64,000 nt of DNA from Brevibacillus_C sp046036945 (GTDB lineage: Bacteria > Bacillota > Bacilli > Brevibacillales > Brevibacillaceae). The notes beneath the pieces were generated by a model. That model saw only the letters and a program-made list of their open reading frames with translations. It did not search any database and was not told the origin of the DNA. The translations under genes were made by a program, and so were the position numbers. The stretch covers positions 62,001 through 126,000 of the forward strand of contig NZ_JBJQOQ010000004.1 of assembly GCF_046036945.1 (NCBI RefSeq), in the 5' to 3' direction. Shown piece by piece: positions 1 to 8,464 of the stretch (positions within the stretch are counted from its first letter, which is position 1; each line of letters begins with the position of its first letter).

Positions 1-590
1 AACGGGATTCCGAGGGGTATGACGGTTCCGGCGGCCTCGCGGGCGGCATTGGCCTGGAGGTGGAGGCGCTGCACGCCGCGATCCGCAATATCCCCAAGCC
101 GGTCATCGCCGCAGTAAACGGCTATGCGATTGGCGGAGGACATGTGCTGCACGTCATCTGCGATCTGACCATCGCTTCGGACCGGGCTATTTTTGGCCAA
201 TCAGGTCCCAAAGTGGGCAGCTATGACGCCGGTTTCGGAAGCGCCTATCTAGCCAGGATCGTAGGCGAGAAAAAAGCGCGGGAAATTTGGTACCTGTGCC
301 GACAGTACACAGCGGAGGAAGCGCTGCAGATGGGGCTGGTCAACATAGTCGTCCCCCACGAAAAGCTGATGGAGGAAGTGGAGGACTGGTGCAGGGAAAT
401 TTTGGAGAAGAGTCCGACGGCGCTGAAGATGCTGAAGTACTCGTTTAATGCCGACAGCGCCAATATCGAGGGGATTTCCCAGCTGGCGATGGGCAGCCTG
501 GCCATGTTCTACAACACAGAAGAAGCGATGGAAGGGCGCAATGCCTTCGTGGAAAAGCGGCCGGTCAATTTTGACAGGTTCAGAAAATAG
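1..590 (+). CDS. badI: BadI-like 2-ketocyclohexanecarboxyl-CoA hydrolase (5'-truncated by window edge)
   Basis: Crotonase-superfamily enzyme, reading frame open from the window edge to the TAG at 588-590. Seen: the oxyanion-hole stretch GYAIGGGHVLH, then FGQSGPKVGS and the run GEKKAREIWYLCRQY, all typical of the MenB/BadI branch. BadI hydrolytically opens the ring of 2-ketocyclohexanecarboxyl-CoA to pimelyl-CoA; MenB makes the naphthoyl ring of menaquinone. I favour BadI because of the YDGSG segment before the core, SFNADSANIEGI near the C-terminus, and above all the BadH-like dehydrogenase 33 bases downstream. An internal GTG at 60 is not the true start, since conserved sequence continues upstream. 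MenB is the alternative call. Confidence 0.75.
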   Translation, partial: RDSEGYDGSGGLAGGIGLEVEALHAAIRNIPKPVIAAVNGYAIGGGHVLHVICDLTIASDRAIFGQSGPKVGSYDAGFGSAYLARIVGEKKAREIWYLCRQYTAEEALQMGLVNIVVPHEKLMEEVEDWCREILEKSPTALKMLKYSFNADSANIEGISQLAMGSLAMFYNTEEAMEGRNAFVEKRPVNFDRFRK

Positions 591-623
591 CGGCTTCACG
601 ATGACACGGGAGGGGATCATGCT

Positions 624-1373
624 ATGACAAAACAGCGCATTGCCTTTGTGACCGGCGCCGGAAGGGGGATCGGCCAAGCCATAGCGCGAACGCTGGCTGC
701 CCGCGGGATGGCGGTGGCGGCGGCGGAGATCAATCTGGAGAACGCGAACGAAACGGTCCGTCTTATCGAAGAAAGCGGCGGGAGGGCCGTCGCGATCCCC
801 TGTGATGTGACGAGTTTGGCCGCTGTGAGCGAGGCGGTGGAGAAGGTGAAGGCCCTTTACGGTAAGATCGACGTCCTGGTAAACAACGCCGGGTGGGATA
901 AGGTGGAGCCTTTTTTGCAAAGCGAGCCGGACACCTGGGACAAGGTGATGAAAATCAACCTGATGGGCCAGATTCACACCTGCAAAGTGATCTTGCCGCT
1001 GATGATCGAACACGGGTACGGAAAAGTCGTCAACATCGCCTCCGATGCCGGAAGGGTAGGGTCGAGCGGAGAGGCAGTGTACTCGGCAGCCAAAGGCGGA
1101 GTGATCGCCTTTTCCAAGACGCTGGCTCGGGAAATGGCGCGGTACAAAATCAATGTCAACTGTGTCGCACCGGGTCCCGCCGACACGCCGCTGTTCGCGG
1201 AGATTGGAACGTACAACCGGGGGATTTCGGAGGCACTGGAGAAGGTGATTCCCTTCCGCAGGCTGGCGCAGCCAGAGGATATTGCCGGCGCTGTCGCCTA
1301 TTTTGCCTCCGATGAAGCGAATTACGTCACCGGGCAAACCCTGTCGGTCAGCGGGGGGTTGACGATGGTATAA
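624..1373 (+). CDS. badH: BadH-like 2-hydroxycyclohexanecarboxyl-CoA dehydrogenase (SDR)
   Basis: Classical short-chain dehydrogenase of 249 residues, the family's usual size. Seen: nucleotide-binding motif TGAGRGIG near residue 11, NNAG near residue 88, catalytic YSAAK near residue 153 and a C-terminal VSGGLTMV. The segments NNAGWDK and NIASDAGRVGSSGEAVY closely resemble BadH of the cyclohexanecarboxylate pathway, which oxidises the 2-hydroxy thioester to the 2-keto thioester, the substrate of BadI encoded just upstream. The ATG at 624 follows GGGAGGGG at 608-615. It probably shares a transcript with the upstream gene. A generic 3-ketoacyl-ACP reductase is the alternative. Confidence 0.75.
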   Translation: MTKQRIAFVTGAGRGIGQAIARTLAARGMAVAAAEINLENANETVRLIEESGGRAVAIPCDVTSLAAVSEAVEKVKALYGKIDVLVNNAGWDKVEPFLQSEPDTWDKVMKINLMGQIHTCKVILPLMIEHGYGKVVNIASDAGRVGSSGEAVYSAAKGGVIAFSKTLAREMARYKINVNCVAPGPADTPLFAEIGTYNRGISEALEKVIPFRRLAQPEDIAGAVAYFASDEANYVTGQTLSVSGGLTMV

Positions 1374-1607
1374 GGATGTAAAGCGGTTGTAGCCGTTTCC
1401 TCTCTATATAGGGGGACAAAAGTGCCATCCGCGAGCGGTCACATCCATGTTTTATGACAGAGTGCCTCAGCGTAACATCTAGCATCAGCTTCGGTAAAAA
1501 CGTCGAGACGGATTTCACAGAGTAAAGCACGGATTTACTCGTTCGCGGGTTTTTCATTCGTGCTTGGTCGTGTATATACTATAACATAATCCTCGCATTG
1601 ATCCGGG

Positions 1608-2006
1608 TTGGAGGTGGATGTATGGAACAGCAACAGGAGGAAAATAAACCAATTGTTTGAAATCCCCTGTCATGAATATAATCCGGAATTCCAAATCCGC
1701 CTGCTCGGAATGGAATTGTCCCAACTTCCAGAACCGATACTTGATATCGGTGCGGGAAAAGAGGGTAAACTGGTTCGCTTCCTGCGGGAAAACGGCTGTG
1801 AGGCGTACGGCATCGATAAATTTTGCGAGCCTGACGTCTATATGTATCGGGCAGATTGGCTCGCTTTTTCCTTTGAAGCAAACAGTTGGGGGACGGTTAT
1901 TTCCCAAATGGCCTTTTCCAATCACTTCAGGCACCATTATCTGAGAAGGGATGGCCAGCCCCGCAAATACGCGGAAAAGTATATGGAGATCCGATTCCTT
2001 AAATAA
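1608..2006 (+). pseudogene. Class I SAM-dependent methyltransferase remnant
   Basis: The frame encodes a Rossmann methyltransferase start: LDIGAGKEGKLVRFLR (motif I, SAM binding) followed by an acidic strand end at GIDKF. It then breaks at MEIRFLK-stop, where related enzymes normally continue into an ILRSLKPGG-like segment. Only about 130 residues remain and the C-terminal half is not recognisable downstream. The start is also poor: a good GGAGGTGG at 1610-1617 leads into short frames that stop, so the N-terminus may be shifted as well. Unidentified short open frames follow at 2129-2364. I read this as a decaying gene; a genuine short protein is less likely. Confidence 0.5.
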
Positions 2007-2379
2007 TGTACTGAAGTTCAACCGAGGAATCCGGGCGAATCTTTCCTTCCTGGGGGGAGATGGGAGAGGGGTAGACCGGATCCTCGGTTTATTGGTCGTA
2101 TTGACGATTTGAAAGAGAAAAGTCTACGATGGACGCCCATATATTCCCCCGCTATGATTGCGAGCCGAAGGAACAAATCCCTTACCCGGTATGGCGGTAC
2201 ACCGACGAACAATACCAATACGATGGGAGCAAGCATGGCGTGATGAAAAGCGAGACTACCAGGCATTTGCTAGAGTTGATAAAGCAGGCGTATCGGCGAT
2301 CGAGCAAGGAGCAGCTAAACTGTTGATTGCACAATATGAAAACGATAACCCGACCATTCACTAGATGAATCGGGTTTCT

Positions 2380-3114
2380 TCACTTGCTTGCACCCATTTT
2401 TTGAATTTCTGTTTGATCGGGCAGATGACGATACGAGATCAGACTGAGCGCAGTTCGGTCTATAATTTCAATTTTCCCGCGCTGGGTGATGATCCATCCG
2501 GCTCTTCTCCATTCCCCCAGTATTCTCGCTACAGTCTGCCTGGCCAAACCGCAGCGCTGGGCAAGGTATTCTTGCGAGACCGATAAAGATCCGCGCCCTC
2601 CTTCTTCTTGTTCCAATGAAAGTATCCGGTAGGCCAGGTAAGTGTTGGCGTCCATCAATGTGAGGGCAACCAGCCGCTCTCCGGAGATTTTTAATCGCTG
2701 TACAAGGGTTTTGAGCAGATACTGCATGAGCCCCAGCTCCGATCTCAGCAGCAACAGGAACTGATCACGGGGAATGGTGACAAGTGAGCTCGGTTGCGAG
2801 GCAATCGCGGTAACCAAGTGCGGCTCTTCGATTAACATGCCCATCTCACCAAAATAATCGCCTTCACACCGCTTCTTCACGACAATCTCCAGATCGTTAG
2901 AACCGGAGAAATACTCGGCAACACTGCCCGACCGGACAATATAGACCGCGTCAGCCGGATCGCCTTGGCTAAAGATGATATTGTCTTTGGGGACGTGCTT
3001 GATGCGGCAGTTGGCAGCCAGTACGGCAAGCGACGAATCGTCTATCCCATCCAACAGGGGGACACGTTTAAGGAATGCATGCAATTCATTAGAAGAACTA
3101 CGCGGCTCCGTCAT
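2380..3114 (-). CDS. Crp/Fnr family transcriptional regulator
   Basis: A 244-residue regulator with an N-terminal cyclic-nucleotide-binding-type beta barrel (GDPADAVYIVRSGSV and GDYFGEMGML are the typical turns) and a C-terminal winged helix (YLAQRCGLARQTVARILGEW). The Fnr cysteine cluster is absent from the N-terminus, so it is not an oxygen-sensing Fnr; its effector is unknown. It is divergent from the CocE-type hydrolase and MFS genes, which it may control. A TTTGTG-T-CACAAA palindrome in the shared intergenic region is a possible binding site. Confidence 0.8.
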   Translation of the reverse strand: MTEPRSSSNELHAFLKRVPLLDGIDDSSLAVLAANCRIKHVPKDNIIFSQGDPADAVYIVRSGSVAEYFSGSNDLEIVVKKRCEGDYFGEMGMLIEEPHLVTAIASQPSSLVTIPRDQFLLLLRSELGLMQYLLKTLVQRLKISGERLVALTLMDANTYLAYRILSLEQEEGGRGSLSVSQEYLAQRCGLARQTVARILGEWRRAGWIITQRGKIEIIDRTALSLISYRHLPDQTEIQKMGASK

Positions 3115-3241
3115 GGGATACCTCCTGTATATGTAACGAACTGTCGGAAGTACAAGTTGATGGGGGGTGAATTAACCGAATATTATCACATCTGAGCCCT
3201 ACGATTCAAGACTTTGCACGGGATACGGCAAGTCCTGCCGC

Positions 3242-3254
3242 TTTGTGTCACAAA
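3242..3254. promoter_or_regulatory. Palindrome TTTGTG-T-CACAAA, possible Crp-family operator
   Basis: Perfect 6-1-6 inverted repeat in the 204-base region between the divergent crp-like gene and the CocE-type hydrolase gene. Its half-sites resemble the TGTGA/TCACA halves of Crp-family sites, but the spacing is shorter than the classical N6. The regulator assignment is inferred from proximity only. Confidence 0.35.
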
Positions 3255-3318
3255 TGCGATAGACAGTCATTCAGAAGGCCATCTAAACTGGAGTAAATTT
3301 TTAGAAGGAGGATAACAA

Positions 3319-5109
3319 ATGACCGAACTTTTAGAAAAAACAGGACTCCCTTCCATTCCCCCTTATTGGGATGCAAGGTATGCTAAAAATCTCGACAAGC
3401 TCTCAAAACCGGTATACAAGGTAAAGGAAGAAAGAGATGTCAAGATGACCCTGCGAGATGGCACAACGATATATGTTGACATCTTTCGCCCGGATGCTCC
3501 AGAGAAGTTTCCCGCCCTGTTGTCATGGGCCGCGTACGGAAAGACCATTCAATCGATGAAAAGAGGATCACTGCCGGCAGCTTCGTTGCTGTTTGACCAC
3601 AGCTTGGAGGCGGGAGACATCGATTTTTTCGTGACGAGAGGGTACTCTTTCGTCATTCCCGATCCCCGCGGAATCGGTAAATCGGAAGGGGAATTTTACG
3701 GCGTATACAATCCGCAAGAGCAAGAAGATACGTACGATGTAATCGAATGGATCGCCCAGTTGCCCTGGTGCGACGGGAATGTGGGGATGATCGGGTACTC
3801 CTATTTCGGGATTATTCAGATGCTGGCGGCAGCCCAACAACCGCCCCATTTGAAGTGCATCATGCCTTTATCGTTTACGAATGATTACTACCAGCACGGT
3901 TACTACGGCGGTGTGCCCAATACCTACATGAGCATCTATTGGGAGCTTAGTCCGGCAAACAATCCCGTTCCCTGGTCGACCAAGCTGTACTCCGAAGAAG
4001 ACCTCAAACGAAAGATGGCAGAGAGGCTGGAAGACCCGGATATCGGCGTAAACTCTTATTTCACCAAAATTCTTACGACTTGGCCGCCCAGGTACCATAC
4101 CTTTTATCTCGATTACCTGTTGCATCCGTTGGACGGCCCTTTCTGGCAGGAACGGTCTGCCAAAACGATATACGACAAAGTAAAGGTTCCGGTGTATTTG
4201 AAATGCGGTTGGGCTCCGTTGGGGAGGTGGAGCGCACCGGTCTTTCATGCGATGAATGATCCGCGTCTTGACGTACCTAAGAAAGCGGCGGTCATGGAGG
4301 CGTACAACGGGCTTGAATTGCCGTACCGGTTTATGAATGAAGAGTCGCTCAGGTGGTATGATCACTGGCTGAAGGGCATAGATACGGGGATGATGGACGA
4401 GCCTTCGATCAAGCTTAACATCATCGGCTCCGGCTTCCGGTTTGAGAACGAATGGCCGTTGGCCCGGACGCAGTGGCGCAGGCTGTATTTGCGCAGCTTC
4501 GGCAAACTCCGCTGGGAAGCTGATCCAGAGGAAAATATTCCGCCCGACAGTTTTAGCCACTTGCCGCCAAATATTACGGCAGATGTGCACTCGCTAACGT
4601 ACACGACCGATCCTTTTACACGCCCGACAGAGTTTACAGGTCCGGTCACACTTTATCTCCATGCAGCGATAGATGCCGAGGACGCCAATTTTATCGTGAA
4701 ACTGTGGAACATCCTGCCGAATGGAGATAGGCTGCCGATTTCACGCTGGGGGGCACTAAGAGCTTCGCACCGGTTGGACCAAGAGAAGTCCAAGCCTTGG
4801 GAACCTGTCCATGATCACACCAAAACGGTGCCGGTGAAGCCTGGGGAGATCAACGAGTTCGTCATAGAGATCAATCCCATCGGCATGGTGTTCCAACCCG
4901 GCCAACGGATACAGCTTGAAATAAAAAGCATGGACCCGGGGGCTTATCAGCAGTATAGCTGGACGGGAAAGGTAGGCAATATGGGGCCTGTCCCCAGCGC
5001 TAAGACGATCAACTACAAGATTTTTCGCGACGCGAAGTTCCAGTCTTATCTCCTGATGCCCTGCATCCCATTCACATCAAAGGAAAATCAGGTGCAGCCG
5101 CTGTCTTAA
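3319..5109 (+). CDS. CocE/NonD family (peptidase S15-like) hydrolase
   Basis: A 596-residue serine hydrolase. Seen: an alpha/beta-hydrolase core with DPRGIGKSEGEFY, the nucleophile elbow GYSYFG (Ser about residue 159), an Asp/His-containing region before the C-terminal domain, and a C-terminal beta-rich domain (FTGPVTLYLHA onward) typical of cocaine esterase and X-Pro dipeptidyl peptidase relatives. The family hydrolyses ester or amide bonds of varied substrates; the substrate here is unknown. The ATG follows AGAAGGAGGATAACA. No signal peptide is seen, so it is probably cytoplasmic. The next gene is an aromatic-acid-type MFS importer, suggesting import followed by hydrolysis of an aromatic ester or amide. 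Confidence 0.85.
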   Translation: MTELLEKTGLPSIPPYWDARYAKNLDKLSKPVYKVKEERDVKMTLRDGTTIYVDIFRPDAPEKFPALLSWAAYGKTIQSMKRGSLPAASLLFDHSLEAGDIDFFVTRGYSFVIPDPRGIGKSEGEFYGVYNPQEQEDTYDVIEWIAQLPWCDGNVGMIGYSYFGIIQMLAAAQQPPHLKCIMPLSFTNDYYQHGYYGGVPNTYMSIYWELSPANNPVPWSTKLYSEEDLKRKMAERLEDPDIGVNSYFTKILTTWPPRYHTFYLDYLLHPLDGPFWQERSAKTIYDKVKVPVYLKCGWAPLGRWSAPVFHAMNDPRLDVPKKAAVMEAYNGLELPYRFMNEESLRWYDHWLKGIDTGMMDEPSIKLNIIGSGFRFENEWPLARTQWRRLYLRSFGKLRWEADPEENIPPDSFSHLPPNITADVHSLTYTTDPFTRPTEFTGPVTLYLHAAIDAEDANFIVKLWNILPNGDRLPISRWGALRASHRLDQEKSKPWEPVHDHTKTVPVKPGEINEFVIEINPIGMVFQPGQRIQLEIKSMDPGAYQQYSWTGKVGNMGPVPSAKTINYKIFRDAKFQSYLLMPCIPFTSKENQVQPLS

Positions 5110-5126
5110 AGCAGCGTGTTTCTTGG

Positions 5127-5165
5127 GTTCACCCCGCAGCCTTTGTGCGATGTAGCGGGGTGAAC
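5127..5165 (+). other. Intercistronic hairpin (11-bp perfect stem)
   Basis: GTTCACCCCGC at 5127-5137 pairs perfectly with GCGGGGTGAAC at 5155-5165, with a 17-base loop and no following T-tract. It sits between the hydrolase stop and the transporter ribosome-binding site. It could stabilise the upstream message or tune transporter expression. It overlaps an upstream in-frame GTG at 5145, arguing against that codon as the transporter start. Confidence 0.6.
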
Positions 5166-5195
5166 GCGAATGAAAAGCAGGAGGTGTCGGTAAAA

Positions 5196-6563
5196 ATGTC
5201 TAGCAATCCGTCTCATCGGACATTAGCGGGCAGAGTGGACAACATGCAGGTAAGCGGTTGGCACTGGAAACTGCTGCTGTTGTGCGCGATGGGGATTATG
5301 TTGGAAAACTATGATGCCATCTCGTTGGCAATGGTGATGCCGGTGATCGCGCGGGAGTGGGAAATACAGCCTTCTATGATCGGCGTGCTTCTATCGGGCA
5401 GTTCACTGGGCCTTTTAATCGGAGCTTTTGTTTTTGGAACGCTGTCAGATATCATTGGCCGAAAAAAATCCTTTCTCTTTACTACAGCCGTTTTCTCTTT
5501 GTTCGTATTTCTATCTACTTTTTCTAACAGTTTTACACAGCTTTACATCGCCAGGGTTCTGGCAGGGATTGGGCTTGGGGGGTTCATTCCGGTGGCATCT
5601 GCCTATGTCAGCGAATTTGCTCCCGTAAAAGTCAGGGGGCGTTTCATGGGTCTGTTCACGATAGGCAATGGAATCGGTTACTGCTCGGCTGTCGTGGCCG
5701 CCATGTTTCTTGTGCCGGCCATGCAGGACGGTTGGCGTTTGGTATTTGCGGTTGGCGGAATCGGGGTTCTGCTGATTCCTATCGTTTACAAAACGCTTCC
5801 GGAGTCGGTAAAGTGGCTTCAGGGCAAGGGGAGAATAGCAGAGGCGATCAGTACCGTGGAGGGGATAGAAAGGAAAGTTCTAGGCAAGATAACGGTGCCG
5901 CACGATGAGGCGGTCGAACTATCGCAACAGGGGGCGCAAGCATCTGGACCAAAACAGAATCGGTTTCGCACCCTGTTTACCAAAGATCTTCTTACTTCCT
6001 CCGTTTTGGCGGCGATAATCTGGTTTGTTTCGGGGTACACCTTCTACGGTTTTATCCAGTGGATGCCAACTTTTCTCACCAAGAACATGGGTTATACGCT
6101 AACCGCGGGATATACCTTTACTTTGATCGGCGCTCTTATTGGAACAGGTACACCCGGAATCCTTGTCGGATGGAGCAGCGATTACCTCGGGAGGCGTCCC
6201 ACGCTGATTCTGTGCATGCTGATGTACGCAGCAGCGGGTTTTCTCTTTCTTTGGTTTGGGGGATGGTGGATTTTGCCTCTCTATTGGTTTTCATCGGCCA
6301 TGACGTCCGCCCAGTATGTATATTCACCGGAATTGTTTCCCACCACGGTTAGAGGAACCGGTTTGGGGTTTTCCTCCAGTATTGGACGTGTAGCGGGGTT
6401 CCTGGCTCCGATGATGATCGGTTTGACGGTGCAAGATTACGGTCTTGGCGGGGTCATCACGATAAACGGAATTCTGCTGGTCATCTGCACAGTCGTTATT
6501 CTGCTTTTAGGGAAAGAAACGCGAGACCGGAGTGCAATGAAAAAACAGTCGCCTTCGCTCTAA
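5196..6563 (+). CDS. MFS transporter, aromatic acid:H+ symporter type
   Basis: Twelve-helix major facilitator, 455 residues from the chosen start. Seen: the AAHS-like N-terminus (MLENYDAISLAMVMPVI), the loop 2-3 motif GTLSDIIGRKKS, ARVLAGIGLGG in helix 4 and a second half with GWSSDYLGRRP. This subfamily imports benzoate- and hydroxybenzoate-like acids. The ATG at 5196 is preferred over the in-frame GTG at 5145 because AGGAGGTG (5179-5186) sits just before it. It forms a probable operon with the upstream CocE-type hydrolase, and the terminator at 6594-6632 follows. The exact substrate cannot be read from sequence. Confidence 0.85.
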   Translation: MSSNPSHRTLAGRVDNMQVSGWHWKLLLLCAMGIMLENYDAISLAMVMPVIAREWEIQPSMIGVLLSGSSLGLLIGAFVFGTLSDIIGRKKSFLFTTAVFSLFVFLSTFSNSFTQLYIARVLAGIGLGGFIPVASAYVSEFAPVKVRGRFMGLFTIGNGIGYCSAVVAAMFLVPAMQDGWRLVFAVGGIGVLLIPIVYKTLPESVKWLQGKGRIAEAISTVEGIERKVLGKITVPHDEAVELSQQGAQASGPKQNRFRTLFTKDLLTSSVLAAIIWFVSGYTFYGFIQWMPTFLTKNMGYTLTAGYTFTLIGALIGTGTPGILVGWSSDYLGRRPTLILCMLMYAAAGFLFLWFGGWWILPLYWFSSAMTSAQYVYSPELFPTTVRGTGLGFSSSIGRVAGFLAPMMIGLTVQDYGLGGVITINGILLVICTVVILLLGKETRDRSAMKKQSPSL

Positions 6564-6593
6564 AGAATCGAAAGATGACCTGTCTGCCAACAA

Positions 6594-6632
6594 GAAAACG
6601 ACTGTCCGCTGCAGGAGCCGGACGGTCGTTTG
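6594..6632. terminator. Bidirectional terminator between convergent MFS and IclR genes
   Basis: AAACGACTGTCCG pairs with CGGACGGTCGTTT (13 bp, one G-U), loop of about 10 bases, followed by TGCTAGTTTT on the plus side and an A-rich flank that serves as a T-tract on the minus side. Confidence 0.8.
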
Positions 6633-6638
6633 CTAGTT

Positions 6639-7382
6639 TTACTCTTTTGGCTTGTACCCCAGTTTAGCGCAAATACGCGCCCCGTATGCGAGCACTTTTT
6701 CGATCAAAAAGTTCTCTCTTTCCTCTGTCACATTAAAATTGACATAGCCGATGCTGATGGCTCCCAACAGTTCATTCAGCTGATTAAAAACAGGTGCTGC
6801 GACTGACGAGGTGCCCTTCGTCTTTTCCCCGTGGCTGATCGCGTACCCCGCTTTTTTCACATCGAGCAGCATCTGCATAAAGTTCTCGGTCTCCTCTTTT
6901 TTCAGCAGCGAATTCACGATTTTCAAGGTATCATTCTGCGGCATATGTGCCAGCATGACTTTATTTGCGGCCCCGATGGTCATCGGGATCCGGATTCCCA
7001 ATTGATCGTACACGCGAATCGAATTGGTGGGGCAGTCGATTCGTTCGACGATTAAGGATTCCAATCCGATCGGTTTGCTAAAGTAGACGCTTTCTTCAAC
7101 CTCAAGCATCAATTTCTCCATCTCCGGACGAACCAGACTGACGAAATCGATCGTATCGTACATCTGCAAACCGTATTCCAGCCAGGTATTCCCCAATGAA
7201 TAGAGTTTGGTATCCGGATCTTGCTGGATCAACCCGTGTTTCTTCATCGATTGGAGCAGACGATGCAGCGTACTTGCGGGCAAATCGCACTCTTTGGATA
7301 GCTCCGTAATGGAAAACCACTTTTTTGTTTCGTTTCCGGCTAGGATTGCTGTTACCTGCATGGCCCGGTCAATCGTTTGCAT
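6639..7382 (-). CDS. IclR family transcriptional regulator
   Basis: 247 residues with an N-terminal winged helix (FSITELSKECDLPASTLHRLLQ) and a C-terminal IclR effector domain (GAANKVMLAH, ISHGEKTKGTSSVAAPVF). Divergent from the amidinohydrolase-permease-RocB operon, which it probably controls; a CCATTTAAATGG palindrome and a sigma-A promoter lie in the shared region. The inducer is probably an intermediate of that operon's pathway, which is an inference. Confidence 0.85.
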   Translation of the reverse strand: MQTIDRAMQVTAILAGNETKKWFSITELSKECDLPASTLHRLLQSMKKHGLIQQDPDTKLYSLGNTWLEYGLQMYDTIDFVSLVRPEMEKLMLEVEESVYFSKPIGLESLIVERIDCPTNSIRVYDQLGIRIPMTIGAANKVMLAHMPQNDTLKIVNSLLKKEETENFMQMLLDVKKAGYAISHGEKTKGTSSVAAPVFNQLNELLGAISIGYVNFNVTEERENFLIEKVLAYGARICAKLGYKPKE

Positions 7383-7436
7383 ATATTCATCCCCTATTCA
7401 AGTATCCCTAACATAACTATAACTGAAATTATGGTT

Positions 7437-7448
7437 CCATTTAAATGG
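7437..7448. promoter_or_regulatory. Palindrome CCATTTAAATGG, candidate IclR operator
   Basis: Perfect 12-bp palindrome between the divergent iclR gene and the operon beginning at 7561, just upstream of the operon's -35 element. Position and symmetry suit a regulator operator, but no footprint is available. Confidence 0.5.
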
Positions 7449-7468
7449 TTCGGTCAATTGGGAATATA

Positions 7469-7497
7469 TTGACACAGGATGGCTGCTGCTATAATAT
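7469..7497 (+). promoter_or_regulatory. Sigma-A type promoter of the methylarginine operon
   Basis: TTGACA at 7469-7474, with TATAAT at 7490-7495 (15-bp spacer) or TAATAT at 7492-7497 (17-bp spacer). About 65 bases upstream of the first gene. Confidence 0.6.
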
Positions 7498-7560
7498 CAA
7501 CTTATAAAATTCCTGTCAAAGGAATCTCATTCCGATATGTGGAAAAGGAGGTGTGCAGAC

Positions 7561-8433
7561 TTGAATTACTGCCAATCGATGTACAACAAGCTTCACACTG
7601 TCATCGTAAAACATCCCAAGGAAGCTTTTGTCAGTCAAGAGCACCTCAGCAAAGAATGGAAAACGTTCAACTTCATCGAAGAACCTGATTTTGCCGAAGC
7701 GTTGAATGAATACGAGCAGTTTCTCGACATCTTAAGGAAGCATGTGGAGCGCATTGAATTTTTGCCCGCTTCTGAAAGTGTCGGACTCGATTCCATCTAT
7801 GCCCACGATCCTGTCAAGTTCACGCCGAAGGGAGCGATCCTTTTACGGTCGGGGAAAACGCTGCGTCAGCCCGAAGCTGCCGCCTATAAACGGTTTTTAG
7901 AAGAGAAAAACATTCCCATCGTAGGAGAACTGACCGGCAGTGCTGTCGCGGACGGGGGAGACCTGGTCTGGCTGGACGACCGGACGCTTGCCATCGGACG
8001 GGGCTACCGGACGAATGACGAAGCGATTCGGCAAATCAAGGAAATGACCAAGGGTGTGGTGGATGAATACATCGTTGTCCCGCTTCCGCATGATCAGGGG
8101 GAAGCCGAATGTCTCCATCTCATGTCGATCATCAGTCTCGTCGATGCCGATCTTGCCGTCGTCCATTCGAGGTTGATGCCGGTCTTTTTCAGGCAGTCCC
8201 TGATCGAGCGGGGGATTCAACTGATCGAAGTGCCCGAAGCCGAATACCAGAACCTCGGCTGCAATGTTCTCGCTCTGGCGCCCCGTGTTTGCGTGATGCT
8301 TTCTGAAAACCCTTACACCAAGCAGCAATTAATCGAGGCGGGGGCGACGGTGTACGAATACAAAGGGCGCGAAATATCTTACTTGGGAACAGGCGGACCG
8401 ACTTGTCTGACCTGTCCGGTGATTCGCGTATAA
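7561..8433 (+). CDS. Amidinotransferase/arginine-deiminase superfamily hydrolase (DDAH-like)
   Basis: About 290 residues of the guanidino-modifying superfamily. Seen: the substrate-binding DGGD, a His in ECLHLMS, and a C-terminal GTGGPTCLTCPV, the position of the catalytic cysteine in arginine deiminases (compare the CMTCP-like ending). The enzyme should release ammonia or an alkylamine from a guanidino group such as arginine or a methylarginine. The TTG at 7561 is chosen because AAGGAGGTG at 7545-7553 precedes it at good spacing; the upstream in-frame ATG at 7537 lies before that site. First gene of an operon with DDAH, an APC permease and RocB. Confidence 0.75.
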   Translation: MNYCQSMYNKLHTVIVKHPKEAFVSQEHLSKEWKTFNFIEEPDFAEALNEYEQFLDILRKHVERIEFLPASESVGLDSIYAHDPVKFTPKGAILLRSGKTLRQPEAAAYKRFLEEKNIPIVGELTGSAVADGGDLVWLDDRTLAIGRGYRTNDEAIRQIKEMTKGVVDEYIVVPLPHDQGEAECLHLMSIISLVDADLAVVHSRLMPVFFRQSLIERGIQLIEVPEAEYQNLGCNVLALAPRVCVMLSENPYTKQQLIEAGATVYEYKGREISYLGTGGPTCLTCPVIRV

Positions 8434-8464
8434 CGCTGACCAATACCATGAGGAGGGACCCAGC

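Noticed and set aside
249..1337. Long open frame of 362 codons on the minus strand
   Set aside because: It is antisense to the badI/badH-like genes, has no recognisable motifs and mirrors the codon bias of the real genes.
3868..4590. Open frame of 240 codons on the minus strand
   Set aside because: Antisense to the CocE/NonD hydrolase, whose motifs are clear; composition is typical of a shadow frame.
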